Assembly (NCBI RefSeq): GCF_000203975.2
Contig: NZ_AFCF02000009.1
Location: forward strand, 431,552-495,551
DNA length: 64,000 nt
Reading direction: 5' to 3'
Source: Leisingera sp. ANG1
GTDB taxonomy: Bacteria > Pseudomonadota > Alphaproteobacteria > Rhodobacterales > Rhodobacteraceae
In this document: positions 34,382 through 43,512 of the stretch, one piece after another
Layout of the letters: every line of letters begins with the position of its first letter
How positions within the stretch are numbered: the first letter of the stretch is position 1
Notes under the pieces: generated by a model
Told to the model about the DNA's origin: nothing
Databases searched by the model: none
Seen by the model: only the letters and a program-made list of their open reading frames with translations
Made by a program: the position numbers and the translations under genes

Positions 34382-35277
34382 GCAGCGGCGTCCGGCAGCC
34401 GCACCCGCAGCCGCTTGATCCGGCGCGGATCAGCATCCATGACTTCGAACTCAGCGCCCTCGGGGTGTTCAATCACCTCGCCGCGCGCAGGTACACGGCC
34501 TGACAGCATGAAGACCAGTCCGCCAAGCGTATCGATCTCTTCCTCGTCCACGTCATCGTGGCTGGTCAGCGAATGGCCGGTCTCGGCCTCAAACTCCGGC
34601 AACGAGGTGCGGGCCAGTGCGATGTAGCAGCCGGGCTTTTCCTCGAACCAGGTCTGATGTTCGTCGGCGTCGTGCTCATCCTCGATCTCGCCCACAACCT
34701 GTTCGATCAGGTCCTCGATGGTGACAAGCCCGTCCACGCCGCCGTATTCGTCGATCACCAGCGCCATGTGGCGGCGTTCGGCCTGCATCTTGGTCAGCAG
34801 CACGCCGATCGGCATCGAGGGTGGCACGAACAGCAGCGGGCGCAGCATCTTTGACAAGTCAAATTCAGAGGTGCCGCCGTTAAAACCATGCGTCAGCGAG
34901 AAATCCTTGAGGTGAACAAAGCCCAGCGGCGTGTCCAGCGTGCCCTCGTAAACGGGAATGCGGGTAAAGCCGCTTTGCCGGAAAATGCCGACCAGATCAT
35001 CCTTGGCGACTGTCACAGGCACGGCAGCGATTTCGGCAGAGGGGATAGCAACGTCCTCAACCCGCATCCGGCGCAGGTTGATCATGCCGTGCGGCCCAGC
35101 ACCCGTTGCAGGCTGTTCGCCGCCGGTGTCCTGTCCGTCCTGCGGATCGGGGCTGAATACGTTGCGCAGCCGCGTCCACAATCCGGTATTTTCAGAGGCC
35201 GGCGCTTCCGCCGCCGTGCCATTGATGTCCTGCAGCGCGCCTTGCGCCGCGTTAGAACTGCCTTCTATGTCGCCCAT
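34378..35277 (-). CDS. CorC/HlyC family CBS-domain protein
   Basis: A 299-residue cytoplasmic protein with a CBS-domain pair (about 85–200; Ser-Gly-Phe-Thr-Arg-Ile-Pro-Val-Tyr-Glu and Ile-Asp-Glu-Tyr-Gly-Gly-Val-Asp-Gly-Leu-Val-Thr) and a C-terminal CorC-HlyC (transporter-associated) domain. It is historically called magnesium/cobalt efflux protein or hemolysin C; its role is still unclear but it is regularly found between ybeY and lnt, as here. The frame opens upstream inside ybeY; I chose ATG 35277 behind AGGA. It overlaps lnt by four bases. Confidence 0.9.
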   Translation of the reverse strand: MGDIEGSSNAAQGALQDINGTAAEAPASENTGLWTRLRNVFSPDPQDGQDTGGEQPATGAGPHGMINLRRMRVEDVAIPSAEIAAVPVTVAKDDLVGIFRQSGFTRIPVYEGTLDTPLGFVHLKDFSLTHGFNGGTSEFDLSKMLRPLLFVPPSMPIGVLLTKMQAERRHMALVIDEYGGVDGLVTIEDLIEQVVGEIEDEHDADEHQTWFEEKPGCYIALARTSLPEFEAETGHSLTSHDDVDEEEIDTLGGLVFMLSGRVPARGEVIEHPEGAEFEVMDADPRRIKRLRVRLPDAAA

Positions 35278-35299
35278 CGGTCCTATCCAAAAACCCCGC

Positions 35300-35812
35300 T
35301 CACGGGGCATCCTCACTCATATATGGGTTCGCGATACCCAGTTTGCCAAGTAGCAGGACCTCAATCCCTTCCATCAATGCGGCATCGCGGTCACGTATGT
35401 GATCATACCCCAAAAGGTGCAACAGTCCGTGAATGATGAGATGGCGGGTGTGATCGGTCAGTGCTTTTCCCGCTTCCAGGGCTTCCCGGGCGCAAGTGTC
35501 ATAGGAAATCGCGATGTCACCCAGCGGGATTTCCCCTGTAAAATCAGCCTCTGGCGCCAGCGGCGTGCCGCCGTCCTCCTCGGCCGCCAGCTCTTCCGCC
35601 GGCCAGCTGAGGACATTTGTAGGCTGCGGTTTACTGCGAAATTCGGCGTTAAGTTCAGCAATGCGCGGATCATCACAGGCCAGCAGCGAAATTTCGCAAT
35701 CCTCCGGGTCCAGTGCAAAATGAGCCAGCACGGCAGCAATGGCCTCTTCGGCCAGCGCCTCAAGCCCGGCATCCTGCCAGCGGCTGTCTTCGATAGTGAT
35801 ATCGAGCGTCAT
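35300..35812 (-). CDS. ybeY: Endoribonuclease YbeY, rRNA maturation factor
   Basis: A 170-residue UPF0054 metalloprotein needed for 16S rRNA 3'-end maturation and ribosome quality control. The Zn-binding motif His-Gly-Leu-Leu-His-Leu-Leu-Gly-Tyr-Asp-His is near residue 138, and the conserved Asn-x-x-Phe-Arg…Thr-Asn-Val-Leu-Ser-Trp-Pro segment precedes it. ATG 35812 is the likely start; the open frame to 35866 would run into an intergenic repeat. Part of the phoH–ybeY–corC–lnt order. Confidence 0.94.
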   Translation of the reverse strand: MTLDITIEDSRWQDAGLEALAEEAIAAVLAHFALDPEDCEISLLACDDPRIAELNAEFRSKPQPTNVLSWPAEELAAEEDGGTPLAPEADFTGEIPLGDIAISYDTCAREALEAGKALTDHTRHLIIHGLLHLLGYDHIRDRDAALMEGIEVLLLGKLGIANPYMSEDAP

Positions 35813-35827
35813 GGTACGGCTGCACAT

Positions 35828-35874
35828 GCGGGGGGCAGCCCCCGCACCCCCGGAGTATTTTTGCAAAGATGAAG
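35828..35874 (+). repeat. Intergenic repeat: G/C hairpin plus GAGTATTTTTGCAAAGATGAA
   Basis: A GCGGGGG/CCCCCGC hairpin (35828–35845) followed by a 22-base core beginning GAGTATTTTTGCAAAG (35853–35874), in the phoH–ybeY gap. Similar cores lie at 49672–49695 (minus) and 60811–60834. I take these as one short dispersed family. Confidence 0.6.
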
Positions 35875-35890
35875 CCCGGCGGTTTTTTCG

Positions 35891-36901
35891 TCAGGCGGGT
35901 GGCGTGTCCGCGTCATAAGCCTCAATGATGGCAGCCACAAGCGGGTGACGCACCACGTCGCGGGCCGTGAAATAGTTGAAGCTGATCTTGGGGATTGTTT
36001 TCAGCAGCCGTTCGGCGTCCGCCAGTCCGGACTGCACCCCGCGCGGCAGGTCGACCTGCGAGCGGTCGCCAGTTATCACCATGCGCGAACCCTCACCCAG
36101 CCGGGTCAGGAACATCTTCATCTGCATGGTGGTGGCATTCTGCGCCTCATCCAGCACCACAAAGGCATTGGACAGAGTGCGGCCGCGCATGAAGGCCAGC
36201 GGTGCGATTTCAATCCGCTTGTCCTCAATCAGCTTGGCCAGTTGTTTGCCCGGCAGAAAGTCGTTCAGCGCGTCATAGAGCGGCTGCATGTAGGGGTCGA
36301 CCTTGTCCTTCATGTCGCCCGGCAGGTAGCCAAGTTTTTCGCCGGCCTCCACCGCAGGGCGGGACAGGATGATGCGGTCGACATGGCCGGTGATGAACAT
36401 CGAAACGCCCACAGCAACCGCCAGGTAGGTCTTGCCGGTACCCGCCGGGCCGATGCCGAAGGCCAGTTCGTGCTCGAACAGGGACTGCACATAGGCCTTC
36501 TGCGCCTCGGTGCGCGGCTCCACCAGTTTCTTCCGGGTCTTGATCTCCACCCGGCCGCCGCGGAACATTTGCAGCTGTCCGTCGGGTTCAGCATCGTCGG
36601 TGTCCGGCCCCATGCGCAGTTCCCGGTCGATGTCGCCGCTTTCGACGCTGCGGCCGGTTTCAAGCCGGTCGTAAAGCGCGGTGAGCACACCTGCCGCCTG
36701 CTCCCGCGCCGAATCCTCACCCATCACTGACAGCTGATTGCCGCGGCGGACAATCTGCACGCCCAGTTTTTGTTCGATGTCAGCCAGGTTGCGGTCATAT
36801 TCGCCGCACAGGTCGATCAGCAATCGGTTGTCAGGAAATTCCAGCAGCACTTCGTGGGTTGCGGTCTGGGTCTGCGGGTCATTCAGGGCACTGATGGCCA
36901 A
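35891..36901 (-). CDS. phoH: PhoH-like ATPase (PhoH/YbeZ)
   Basis: About 336 residues. The P-loop Gly-Pro-Ala-Gly-Thr-Gly-Lys-Thr and the Walker B Val-Val-Leu-Asp-Glu-Ala-Gln-Asn are intact, with the Thr-Gly-Asp-x-x-Gln sensor later. An RNA-binding-like N-terminal part precedes it. Its partner is normally YbeY, the next gene. The best start is TTG at 36901 with GAGGAG upstream; the upstream extension to 36982 has poor coding character. It is first of the phoH–ybeY–corC–lnt run, after two unrelated envelope genes and miaB. Confidence 0.92.
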   Translation of the reverse strand: MAISALNDPQTQTATHEVLLEFPDNRLLIDLCGEYDRNLADIEQKLGVQIVRRGNQLSVMGEDSAREQAAGVLTALYDRLETGRSVESGDIDRELRMGPDTDDAEPDGQLQMFRGGRVEIKTRKKLVEPRTEAQKAYVQSLFEHELAFGIGPAGTGKTYLAVAVGVSMFITGHVDRIILSRPAVEAGEKLGYLPGDMKDKVDPYMQPLYDALNDFLPGKQLAKLIEDKRIEIAPLAFMRGRTLSNAFVVLDEAQNATTMQMKMFLTRLGEGSRMVITGDRSQVDLPRGVQSGLADAERLLKTIPKISFNYFTARDVVRHPLVAAIIEAYDADTPPA

Positions 36902-36990
36902 GCTGATCTCCTCAATCTGGCGTTGCCCTTTCAGTCTGCCTCCGCCGCAGCATTTGCGCAAGCAGGCGCTGCATAAAATCACTTCATTGA

Positions 36991-37020
36991 AACAAAACAG
37001 CCGCCCCGGACGGGCGGCTG
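36991..37020 (-). terminator. Rho-independent terminator after the lipoprotein gene
   Basis: CAGCCGCCC/GGGCGGCTG (9-bp stem, five-base loop) followed on the minus strand by TTTTGTT. It lies 20 bases downstream of the lipoprotein stop. Confidence 0.85.
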
Positions 37021-37042
37021 CAATTCACGCTGTATGCAATTC

Positions 37043-37351
37043 TCAGATCGGGTCGCCGAAGGTCGATCCCTTCTTGAATGGGCCAGTTGCCACATTGCGC
37101 GGGAGGTCACTGTTGCAGACCGGCTTGCCGTCAGGCGTGCGCCGCAGGTCTGCATAACCTTCCAGGCCATCATCGATGATCCAATGCTCGCAGCCTTGGG
37201 GATCGACCCAAATACCAGCTTCGAGATTGGACAAATGTTGAGACTTGCCATCAGCGACATGACCGTCGGTAGTCTTGTTAACCGCCGGAGTACAGGCGGA
37301 AACACCTGCGACTGCGGCAAGGAGAACGGCTGCTTTCACTGTTTTCATCAT
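37043..37351 (-). CDS. Small lipoprotein sharing a module with the adjacent OmpA-like protein
   Basis: A 102-residue protein with a lipoprotein signal peptide ending Val-Ser-Ala-Cys (Cys at about 20), then a short module Ile-Trp-Val-Asp-Pro-Gln-Gly-Cys-Glu-His-Trp…Asp-Asp-Gly…Thr-Pro-Asp-Gly-Lys-Pro-Val-Cys. The same module is in the next gene upstream (37361–37936), so the two share a duplicated unit with two conserved cysteines. Two ATGs are in tandem (37351 and 37348) behind GGGAGAGGG. It lies nine bases after the OmpA-like stop. Function unknown. Confidence 0.8.
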   Translation of the reverse strand: MMKTVKAAVLLAAVAGVSACTPAVNKTTDGHVADGKSQHLSNLEAGIWVDPQGCEHWIIDDGLEGYADLRRTPDGKPVCNSDLPRNVATGPFKKGSTFGDPI

Positions 37352-37360
37352 CCCTCTCCC

Positions 37361-37936
37361 TCAGCGCAGGCAGTAAATTTCGACGCGGCGGTTTTGCGCC
37401 ATGTTGGCCGCGCTGGTGTTGGGCACCCGCGGGTCCCGTTCACCATAGGCACGGACATCATTGATCCGGGCGCCAACCGATCGGGCAACCTGGGCCACAG
37501 CATTGGCACGGCGCTCTGAGAGGCGAATATTGTATTCATCGGAAGCGCGGCTGTCGGTGTGGCCCGCGATCACAAAGGACCGTGCACCATTCGACCTGGC
37601 CTGCTGGAAGAATTCGCCCAGCCGCTGCCGGCCGGCGGCATTGATAAAATGCTTGTCAGTGGCAAAGAATTGATCGGTCGGCATCACACCGCAGATTTTC
37701 CCGCGGCGGCAGACAGGCTTGCCGTCCGGAGTCACATGCGGCGTCATGAACCCCTCGGCCCCGTCATCCATCACCCAGTGCTCGCAGCCGTCCGGATCAA
37801 CCCAGATCGTGGGCACATAGCGTTCGCCCTTGATCGTGCGCTGCCCGGTTTGCGCGCTGGCAGGCGCGGCAGCGATGCTGAGCGCAGCCGTGGCAGCGGC
37901 AGCCAGCGCCATCGCATTGTTCAGTTTGAGTATCAT
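37361..37936 (-). CDS. OmpA family protein with an N-terminal Cys-rich module
   Basis: A 191-residue exported protein. A signal peptide (to about Ala-Ser-Ala-Gln, residue 29) is followed by the module Trp-Val-Asp-Pro-Asp-Gly-Cys-Glu-His-Trp-Val-Met-Asp-Asp-Gly…Asp-Gly-Lys-Pro-Val-Cys shared with the lipoprotein after it. Then comes an OmpA C-terminal peptidoglycan-binding domain (about 80–191) with Ala-Gly-His-Thr-Asp-Ser and Asn-Arg-Arg-Val-Glu-Ile. AAAGGA lies 11 bases before this ATG; GTG codons 3 and 9 bases upstream are alternatives. The 282 bases upstream to miaB are AT-rich and probably hold the promoter. Confidence 0.85.
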   Translation of the reverse strand: MILKLNNAMALAAAATAALSIAAAPASAQTGQRTIKGERYVPTIWVDPDGCEHWVMDDGAEGFMTPHVTPDGKPVCRRGKICGVMPTDQFFATDKHFINAAGRQRLGEFFQQARSNGARSFVIAGHTDSRASDEYNIRLSERRANAVAQVARSVGARINDVRAYGERDPRVPNTSAANMAQNRRVEIYCLR

Positions 37937-38218
37937 CACAACCACAATTCCTTTACCTAAAGTTCCCCCCAGGGTGTTGCCGCGCACAAGCGGCCACCGT
38001 TCAGGCCATAAGAGCCAAAATACCTGATAGGGACCGCGTATACATGCTAATTTTATTAATATTCCGCGCAAATTAGGCACCCACCACGAACACTCAATGA
38101 ATTTTTGAAAAATTGTTTACAAGAGCAAAGCAATGAAGAATCGCCTGAATAAGGCGGCCTGTCACGAGAGGACGGTCCACGAAAAAGCCGCCAATGGATT
38201 CGGCCGAAATCCTGCTGA

Positions 38219-39541
38219 TTAGCCGATCAGTTCACCAGCAAGAGAATTGGCGCCGGAAGACACGATCCGGACCCGCGCAAGATCACCAACCTGACGGCTG
38301 CAATCAGCAACATGAACAGCGTGCAGATAATCGGACTTGCCAACCATTTGACCCGGCAGGCGGCCTGCCTTCTCAAACAGCACACCAACCTCTCTGCCCA
38401 CCATGCTGTCCTGAACCTCGCGCTGCTGCCTGGTGAGCAGGGCCTGCAAGCGCTGCAGCCGGTCATCTGCTGCCGCCGGGTCGACTTGCGCGCGCTCTGC
38501 AGCCGGCGTGCCGGGACGGGTCGAGTATTTGAAGGAATAGGCGGTGCCGTATTTCACCTCCTCAACCAGATCCATGGTGGCCTGGAAGTCTTCCTCGGTC
38601 TCTTCCGGGAAGCCAACAATAAAGTCTCCGGAGATCAGGATATCCGGACGCGCGGCTCGAATGCGCTCGATCAGCCGGATGTAGCTTTCGGCGGTATGTG
38701 AGCGGTTCATCCGTTTGAGGATCTTATCGGACCCTGCCTGCACCGGCAGATGCAGATACGGCATCAGCTTGGCGCAAGTGCCGTGCGCCTCAATAAGGTC
38801 GTCTTGCATATCATTGGGGTGCGAGGTGGTGAAACGGATCCGTTCCAGACCGTCGATTTTGTCCAGCTCCCAGATCAACTGTGCCAGGGTCAGGTCGCCG
38901 TTGGGACCGGCGCCGTGGTATGCATTCACGTTTTGGCCCAACAGGGTGATCTCACGCACGCCGCGCTCCACCAGGTCTTGTGCCTCACGCAGGATGCGGT
39001 CCGCAGGGCGCGAGACCTCGGCTCCACGGGTGTAGGGAACAACACAGAAGGCACAGAATTTGTCGCAGCCCTCCTGCACCGTCAAAAACGCGGTTGGGCC
39101 GCGTTTGGCCTTGGGCCGGTTCTTGAGCTTTTCGAATTTGTCTTCCTCGGGGAAATCGGTGTCCAGCACCTTTTCCCCTTCACGCGTCTTGGCTTCCATT
39201 TCCGGCAGCCGGTGATAGCTTTGGGGGCCAACCACCAGATCGACCAGCGGCTGACGGCGCATGATCTCTTCGCCTTCGGCCTGGGCAACGCAACCGGCAA
39301 CACCGATCTTCAGGTCCGGTTTTTCAGCCTTGAGCCCCTTGAAGCGGCCAAGTTCGGAATAGACTTTTTCAGCCGCTTTTTCCCGGATGTGGCAAGTGTT
39401 GAGCAGGATCATGTCGGCGTCATCTGCCGATTTGGTCTCCACGTACCCCTCACCGCCCAGCGCCTCGGCCATACGTTCGCTGTCGTAGACATTCATCTGA
39501 CAGCCATAGGTCTTGATAAACAGCTTCTTCGGGGCGCTCAT
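38219..39541 (-). CDS. miaB: tRNA-2-methylthio-N6-dimethylallyladenosine synthase MiaB
   Basis: A 440-residue radical SAM methylthiotransferase. The N-terminal MTTase domain has three cluster cysteines (in Thr-Tyr-Gly-Cys-Gln-Met-Asn, Leu-Asn-Thr-Cys-His-Ile-Arg and Ala-Gly-Cys-Val-Ala-Gln). The radical SAM motif Cys-x3-Cys-x2-Cys appears as Gly-Cys-Asp-Lys-Phe-Cys-Ala-Phe-Cys. A TRAM domain closes the protein. ATG 39541 is the start that fits the family; the longer frame to 39610 is not supported. It modifies A37 of tRNAs reading UNN codons. Confidence 0.95.
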   Translation of the reverse strand: MSAPKKLFIKTYGCQMNVYDSERMAEALGGEGYVETKSADDADMILLNTCHIREKAAEKVYSELGRFKGLKAEKPDLKIGVAGCVAQAEGEEIMRRQPLVDLVVGPQSYHRLPEMEAKTREGEKVLDTDFPEEDKFEKLKNRPKAKRGPTAFLTVQEGCDKFCAFCVVPYTRGAEVSRPADRILREAQDLVERGVREITLLGQNVNAYHGAGPNGDLTLAQLIWELDKIDGLERIRFTTSHPNDMQDDLIEAHGTCAKLMPYLHLPVQAGSDKILKRMNRSHTAESYIRLIERIRAARPDILISGDFIVGFPEETEEDFQATMDLVEEVKYGTAYSFKYSTRPGTPAAERAQVDPAAADDRLQRLQALLTRQQREVQDSMVGREVGVLFEKAGRLPGQMVGKSDYLHAVHVADCSRQVGDLARVRIVSSGANSLAGELIG

Positions 39542-39667
39542 GCGGGTCAGCCTTCCAGCCAGGGTGGGTAAACAGCGGCTTGCAATACAGGCAAATGCCG
39601 TTGCTTGCAATGCAGCGGGATTTACCCGATTTTAGCAGCAAAGGCCAGAAAGGCAGGGCAGACCGGC

Positions 39668-40537
39668 ATGATGTATTCTTCGCTGCAGGATTTCCTGAAA
39701 GAGGGCAAGCCGCTGCTGGCCAAAGGGCCGGTTGCACTGGTTTTCATCGAAGACGAGGTGGAAATCGCCACCACCCTGCGGCACCATTTGCAAAGCGGCT
39801 TCAAGGCGGTCGTAGCACTGATGCCGGATGCCTTTGACCTGCCGCAGGATGTGCGTGCAAGAGTCCACCGAGTCCCCTTTGATTGCGGGCCTGAGGGGGC
39901 GGTGACCAGCGCCGTCAATGCTGTCATTGCCAGCGCGCAGCCGGGCTGCTGGCTGTACTACTGCTACAATGCGGAATACCTCTTCTATCCATTCTGCGAA
40001 TCCCGAGGCATCGGCGAGATGCTGACATTCCACACCGAGGAACGCCGCGATGCGATGCTCACCTATGTCATAGACCTTTATGCCGGCGATCTGACTGAGA
40101 GCCCCACAGCGGTATCGCTGGAGAAGGCCTATCTCGACAAGTCAGGCTATTACGCACAGTCACGCAAGGATCCGGAAACGGGTCATCCGCGTGAGCGGCA
40201 ACTGGATTTCTTTGGCGGTGTGCGCTGGCGCTTTGAAGAGCACATTCCAGCCGCCAGCCGCAAGATCGACCGGATTTCACTGTTCCGCGCTAAGCCTGGC
40301 CTGCATCTGCAGCCGGATCACACCTTCGACAATCAGGAATACAATACATACGCTTGCCCCTGGCACCATAATCTGACCGCCGCGGTCTGCTCCTTCCGCA
40401 CTGCAAAGGCTCTCAAGCGCAACCCTGGCTCCACTTTTGATATCGAATCTTTCCGCTGGCATAACTCGGCGCCATTTGAATGGCACTCGCGCCAACTACT
40501 TGACCTAGGGTTGATGGAACCAGGTCAGTGGTTTTGA
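39668..40537 (+). CDS. Conserved rhodobacteral protein of unknown function (possibly glycosyltransferase-related)
   Basis: A 289-residue soluble protein from ATG 39668 (a second ATG follows immediately). The N-terminal half looks like a nucleotide-sugar-transferase-type alpha/beta fold: a hydrophobic strand Ala-Leu-Val-Phe-Ile-Glu-Asp-Glu-Val-Glu, then a second strand, then Tyr-Tyr-Cys-Tyr-Asn-Ala-Glu-Tyr-Leu. The C-terminal Pro-Trp-His-His-Asn and Arg-Trp-His-Asn-Ser-Ala-Pro-Phe-Glu-Trp-His segments look strongly conserved. I recall very similar proteins in roseobacters, sometimes labelled glycosyltransferase family 2; I cannot confirm the activity. It is divergent from miaB. The 260 bases to the next gene hold nothing I recognise. 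Confidence 0.75.
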   Translation: MMYSSLQDFLKEGKPLLAKGPVALVFIEDEVEIATTLRHHLQSGFKAVVALMPDAFDLPQDVRARVHRVPFDCGPEGAVTSAVNAVIASAQPGCWLYYCYNAEYLFYPFCESRGIGEMLTFHTEERRDAMLTYVIDLYAGDLTESPTAVSLEKAYLDKSGYYAQSRKDPETGHPRERQLDFFGGVRWRFEEHIPAASRKIDRISLFRAKPGLHLQPDHTFDNQEYNTYACPWHHNLTAAVCSFRTAKALKRNPGSTFDIESFRWHNSAPFEWHSRQLLDLGLMEPGQWF

Positions 40538-40797
40538 ATGGGCCGGATAGCCGAAGGTTTCGCACCCCGCATTATGAAGAAGCCAATCACAGAGAGTTTC
40601 GCCTGGTACCGCATGGTCCAGCGGCCAAACTTCGGCTGTTGCTCCTCAATTTGGCAGGTGGTTTGGATCCGCAGGAGCACGCCAAGTGACGCTCTGCATA
40701 GCAACTTGCAGCTGTGAGGATGCTTCCTCAGACGGCAGCTGAGCGAAGGCAGAATGCAACAATTGATGAGCAGGCAAGCCGCGCGCCTGCCACCAGG

Positions 40798-43512
40798 CTA
40801 ACCTGCTTGCAGCGGCTTTCGCTCCGCTTGCCAATCACGGGCCCATGCCAGGAACCGCTTGCGGTCCATTGGGCGTCCAAAGGCATAACCTTGCAGGATG
40901 TCAGCGCCGATTTCAGAAAGAACCTCCGCCTCGCCGGCGGTTTCCACCCCCTCTACAACCGCTGCCGCTCCGGCGCTGGCGGCCATCTCAATCAGTCCGC
41001 GCATCAAGTCGCGGCGGGCCGGCTTGCAATCAATGCCTGTCGTGAACATGCGGTCGATTTTCAACCTGTCGGGCTTAAGCGCCAGCACCCCTGCGATGCT
41101 GGCATGTCCGGTTCCGAAATCATCAATCTCAATGCCGATACCCATCGCCTTAAGAGCGTCAATCTGCTTGCCATAATCGTCATTAACATGATCAAGAAAA
41201 ACCGTCTCAAGAAGCTCGAAGGCGAGGCCGCTTGCCGGGATGTCCGTGCGCTGCCGCAGCTCCTCGATCAGACCGGGGTGGCCAAGCCGCTCTGCAGAGA
41301 CATTCACTGAGATACTGGGCAGAGCAACGCCCTGTTGCTCAAACTCCCAGTAGGCGGCCAAGGCGATATCCAGCACCCGCCGGTCCAAGTCCGCCAGCAT
41401 GTTCACCTCCCTGGCGATCGGCACAAAGACGTCAGGGCCGACAATGCCGCGGCGGGGGTGGTTCCAGCGCGCCAGGGCCTCGCACCCTGCTAGCACCCCT
41501 GTTTTCCCGTCGATCTGCGGCTGAAAAGTGACTTCAATCTCGTTGTTCACGAACGCCTGTTTAAAGTCCCGGATGAGGTCCATCTTCTCATCATGTGCAG
41601 ACCCGATAGAGGCGGAGTATGCGTTCACGCAGGATCGCCCGTCGGCCTTCGAGGCATACAGCGCCAAGTCAGCCCGCCGCAGCGCGGACAGCAGGGTTTC
41701 ATGCGGTTCGCTAAGAGCAAAACCAATGGACGCCCCGACCTGGAGATCGGCATCCTTGTATCTTACCGGCTGAAGCAGCTCGAACAGAAGATCCGAGCAG
41801 AACTCAAATGCCTCCGCTTCGCTGCCGGCAAACTCCATCAGCATCGCAAATTCGTCCCCGCCGATACGGAAAGCAAAGTCGCGCCCGGCGTGGATCTTAC
41901 CGGAAATCCGCTGCGCCGCGTGTTCCAGAACCAGATCACCGGCCTCATGCCCGTAAGTGTCATTGATCTCTTTGAACCGGTCCAGGTCCAGCGCGACAAC
42001 CATTGTGCCTGCCTGCTGATCCGCCGCCGGAGCGGACGCAATTTCCTCCAGGTGCTTGCGGTTTCCCAGCCCAGTGAGCTTGTCATGCCGGGCCGACCAG
42101 GCGCTTTCCTCCTGCGCCTCCCGCATCGCCTCAAAGGCCTCTTCCGCCAGCACCCGGCTCATCCGTTCTTTGCGGATCGAGTCCACACGCAGGCTGATTT
42201 CATCTTCGACCCGGTCCAGCACACGGTTGTAACGGAACGCCAGCACTCCCAGATCAGTGGACCGTTCGACACGCACTCGGCTGCTGAAAGACCCGGACCT
42301 CTGATGCCGCTTCATCTCCTCCAGCATTTCCAGCAGCGCATTGCGCTGGTTGTTTTCAGCCAAGTTCAACCCCCGCACCTCGTCTCTGGGACGCGCTCGC
42401 AGCAGTCCAGCAGCTTTGAGAATTATAGCAAGCGGAACCGTGCACGAGATAACCCAGGCTGCTACAGCAGAAGCCCCCAAGGCCTGAATTCCGAGCTGGC
42501 CCAGCCTGCTCCCGGCAGGGAGCAGCTCCAGCGGGACCGTGAATGCCACCGCGAGCGTGCCGACCAGCCCGGCTGCCAGATGTACCGGTACCGCGCCCAC
42601 CACATCATCAATTTTCAGTGCATCCAGAATGTCCCGTGCGACGATCACTGTCACCGAACCGACGCCCCCTATCAGGAAGGCCATCGGCCCTGTCACAAGA
42701 TGGATACCCGCGGTTCCTGCCACCAGCCCGCCGAGAAAACCGTTGACCAGGATTTCAGCCCGGACACAACGGAACAGCCCTAGACCTATGATTATGCTGG
42801 CAATTCCCGCTCCCGCTGCCGACAGCATAGTGCGGGCGATCACCGGACCCACATTTGTGCTGAAAGCCAAAGCTGAGCCGCCGTTGAACGCGCCCCATCC
42901 GACCCACAGCAACAACCCGCCAAGGGTCACGAGGGAGATGGAGTTCTCTTCGAAAAACCGCTTCTTCGGCCCATAGCGGCCCAGCCGCGGCCCCAAGAGA
43001 ACGACTGCCACCAGCGCTGTCCAGCCTCCGACACTATGCACCACTGTCGCGCCGGCAAAGTCGATGAAGCCAGCCTGCCGCAACCATCCGGCCTCATTCC
43101 AGACCCAATGCCCGGCAACAGGATAAATAAAGGCCCCGAGCATCACGGACATCACTAAGTAGCCCAGAAACCTCTCCCGCTCGGCCACGGCACCGGACAC
43201 AATCGTTGCAGCTGTGGAAGCAAAAGCCATCTGAAACAGGAAAATTGCGGCTGAATGGCCTGCGGAGTTGTCGAGCTGTGGCCAGAAGCCGCCGGTCCCG
43301 AACAGGCCACCCAAGCTGGGGCCAAACATCAGACCGAATCCGGTCAGCCAGAATGCAGTGCTGACCACGCAGACATCTGACAAGTTCTTGAGTGCGACAT
43401 TTGCTGCATTCTTTGCCCGTACCGTGCCGGATTCCAAGCATAGAAACCCAGATTGCAGCACAAGCACAAGAAGCGCGGAAAACAGTATCCAGACAGCGTC
43501 GGCCTCAGACAT
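40798..43512 (-). CDS. Ammonium transporter (Amt) fused to GGDEF and EAL domains
   Basis: A 904-residue membrane protein. The N-terminal Amt domain (about 1–375, roughly eleven membrane helices) keeps the twin pore histidines His159 (Thr-Val-Val-His) and His311 (Val-Pro-Val-His) and the Phe-Gln-Met-Ala-Phe-Ala-Ser segment. A linker of about 95 residues, probably helical (380–475), joins a GGDEF domain with Gly-Gly-Asp-Glu-Phe at 551–555, then an EAL domain with Glu-Ala-Leu at 678–680, Asp-Asp-Phe-Gly-Thr-Gly and Glu-Gly-Val-Glu-Thr. All catalytic motifs look intact, so it could make and break cyclic di-GMP in response to ammonium. No glnK is next to it. Confidence 0.93.
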   Translation of the reverse strand: MSEADAVWILFSALLVLVLQSGFLCLESGTVRAKNAANVALKNLSDVCVVSTAFWLTGFGLMFGPSLGGLFGTGGFWPQLDNSAGHSAAIFLFQMAFASTAATIVSGAVAERERFLGYLVMSVMLGAFIYPVAGHWVWNEAGWLRQAGFIDFAGATVVHSVGGWTALVAVVLLGPRLGRYGPKKRFFEENSISLVTLGGLLLWVGWGAFNGGSALAFSTNVGPVIARTMLSAAGAGIASIIIGLGLFRCVRAEILVNGFLGGLVAGTAGIHLVTGPMAFLIGGVGSVTVIVARDILDALKIDDVVGAVPVHLAAGLVGTLAVAFTVPLELLPAGSRLGQLGIQALGASAVAAWVISCTVPLAIILKAAGLLRARPRDEVRGLNLAENNQRNALLEMLEEMKRHQRSGSFSSRVRVERSTDLGVLAFRYNRVLDRVEDEISLRVDSIRKERMSRVLAEEAFEAMREAQEESAWSARHDKLTGLGNRKHLEEIASAPAADQQAGTMVVALDLDRFKEINDTYGHEAGDLVLEHAAQRISGKIHAGRDFAFRIGGDEFAMLMEFAGSEAEAFEFCSDLLFELLQPVRYKDADLQVGASIGFALSEPHETLLSALRRADLALYASKADGRSCVNAYSASIGSAHDEKMDLIRDFKQAFVNNEIEVTFQPQIDGKTGVLAGCEALARWNHPRRGIVGPDVFVPIAREVNMLADLDRRVLDIALAAYWEFEQQGVALPSISVNVSAERLGHPGLIEELRQRTDIPASGLAFELLETVFLDHVNDDYGKQIDALKAMGIGIEIDDFGTGHASIAGVLALKPDRLKIDRMFTTGIDCKPARRDLMRGLIEMAASAGAAAVVEGVETAGEAEVLSEIGADILQGYAFGRPMDRKRFLAWARDWQAERKPLQAG

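Noticed and set aside
40538-40797. Short reading frame after the 39668 gene
   Set aside because: No ribosome-binding site and soon closed; too short to support as a gene remnant.
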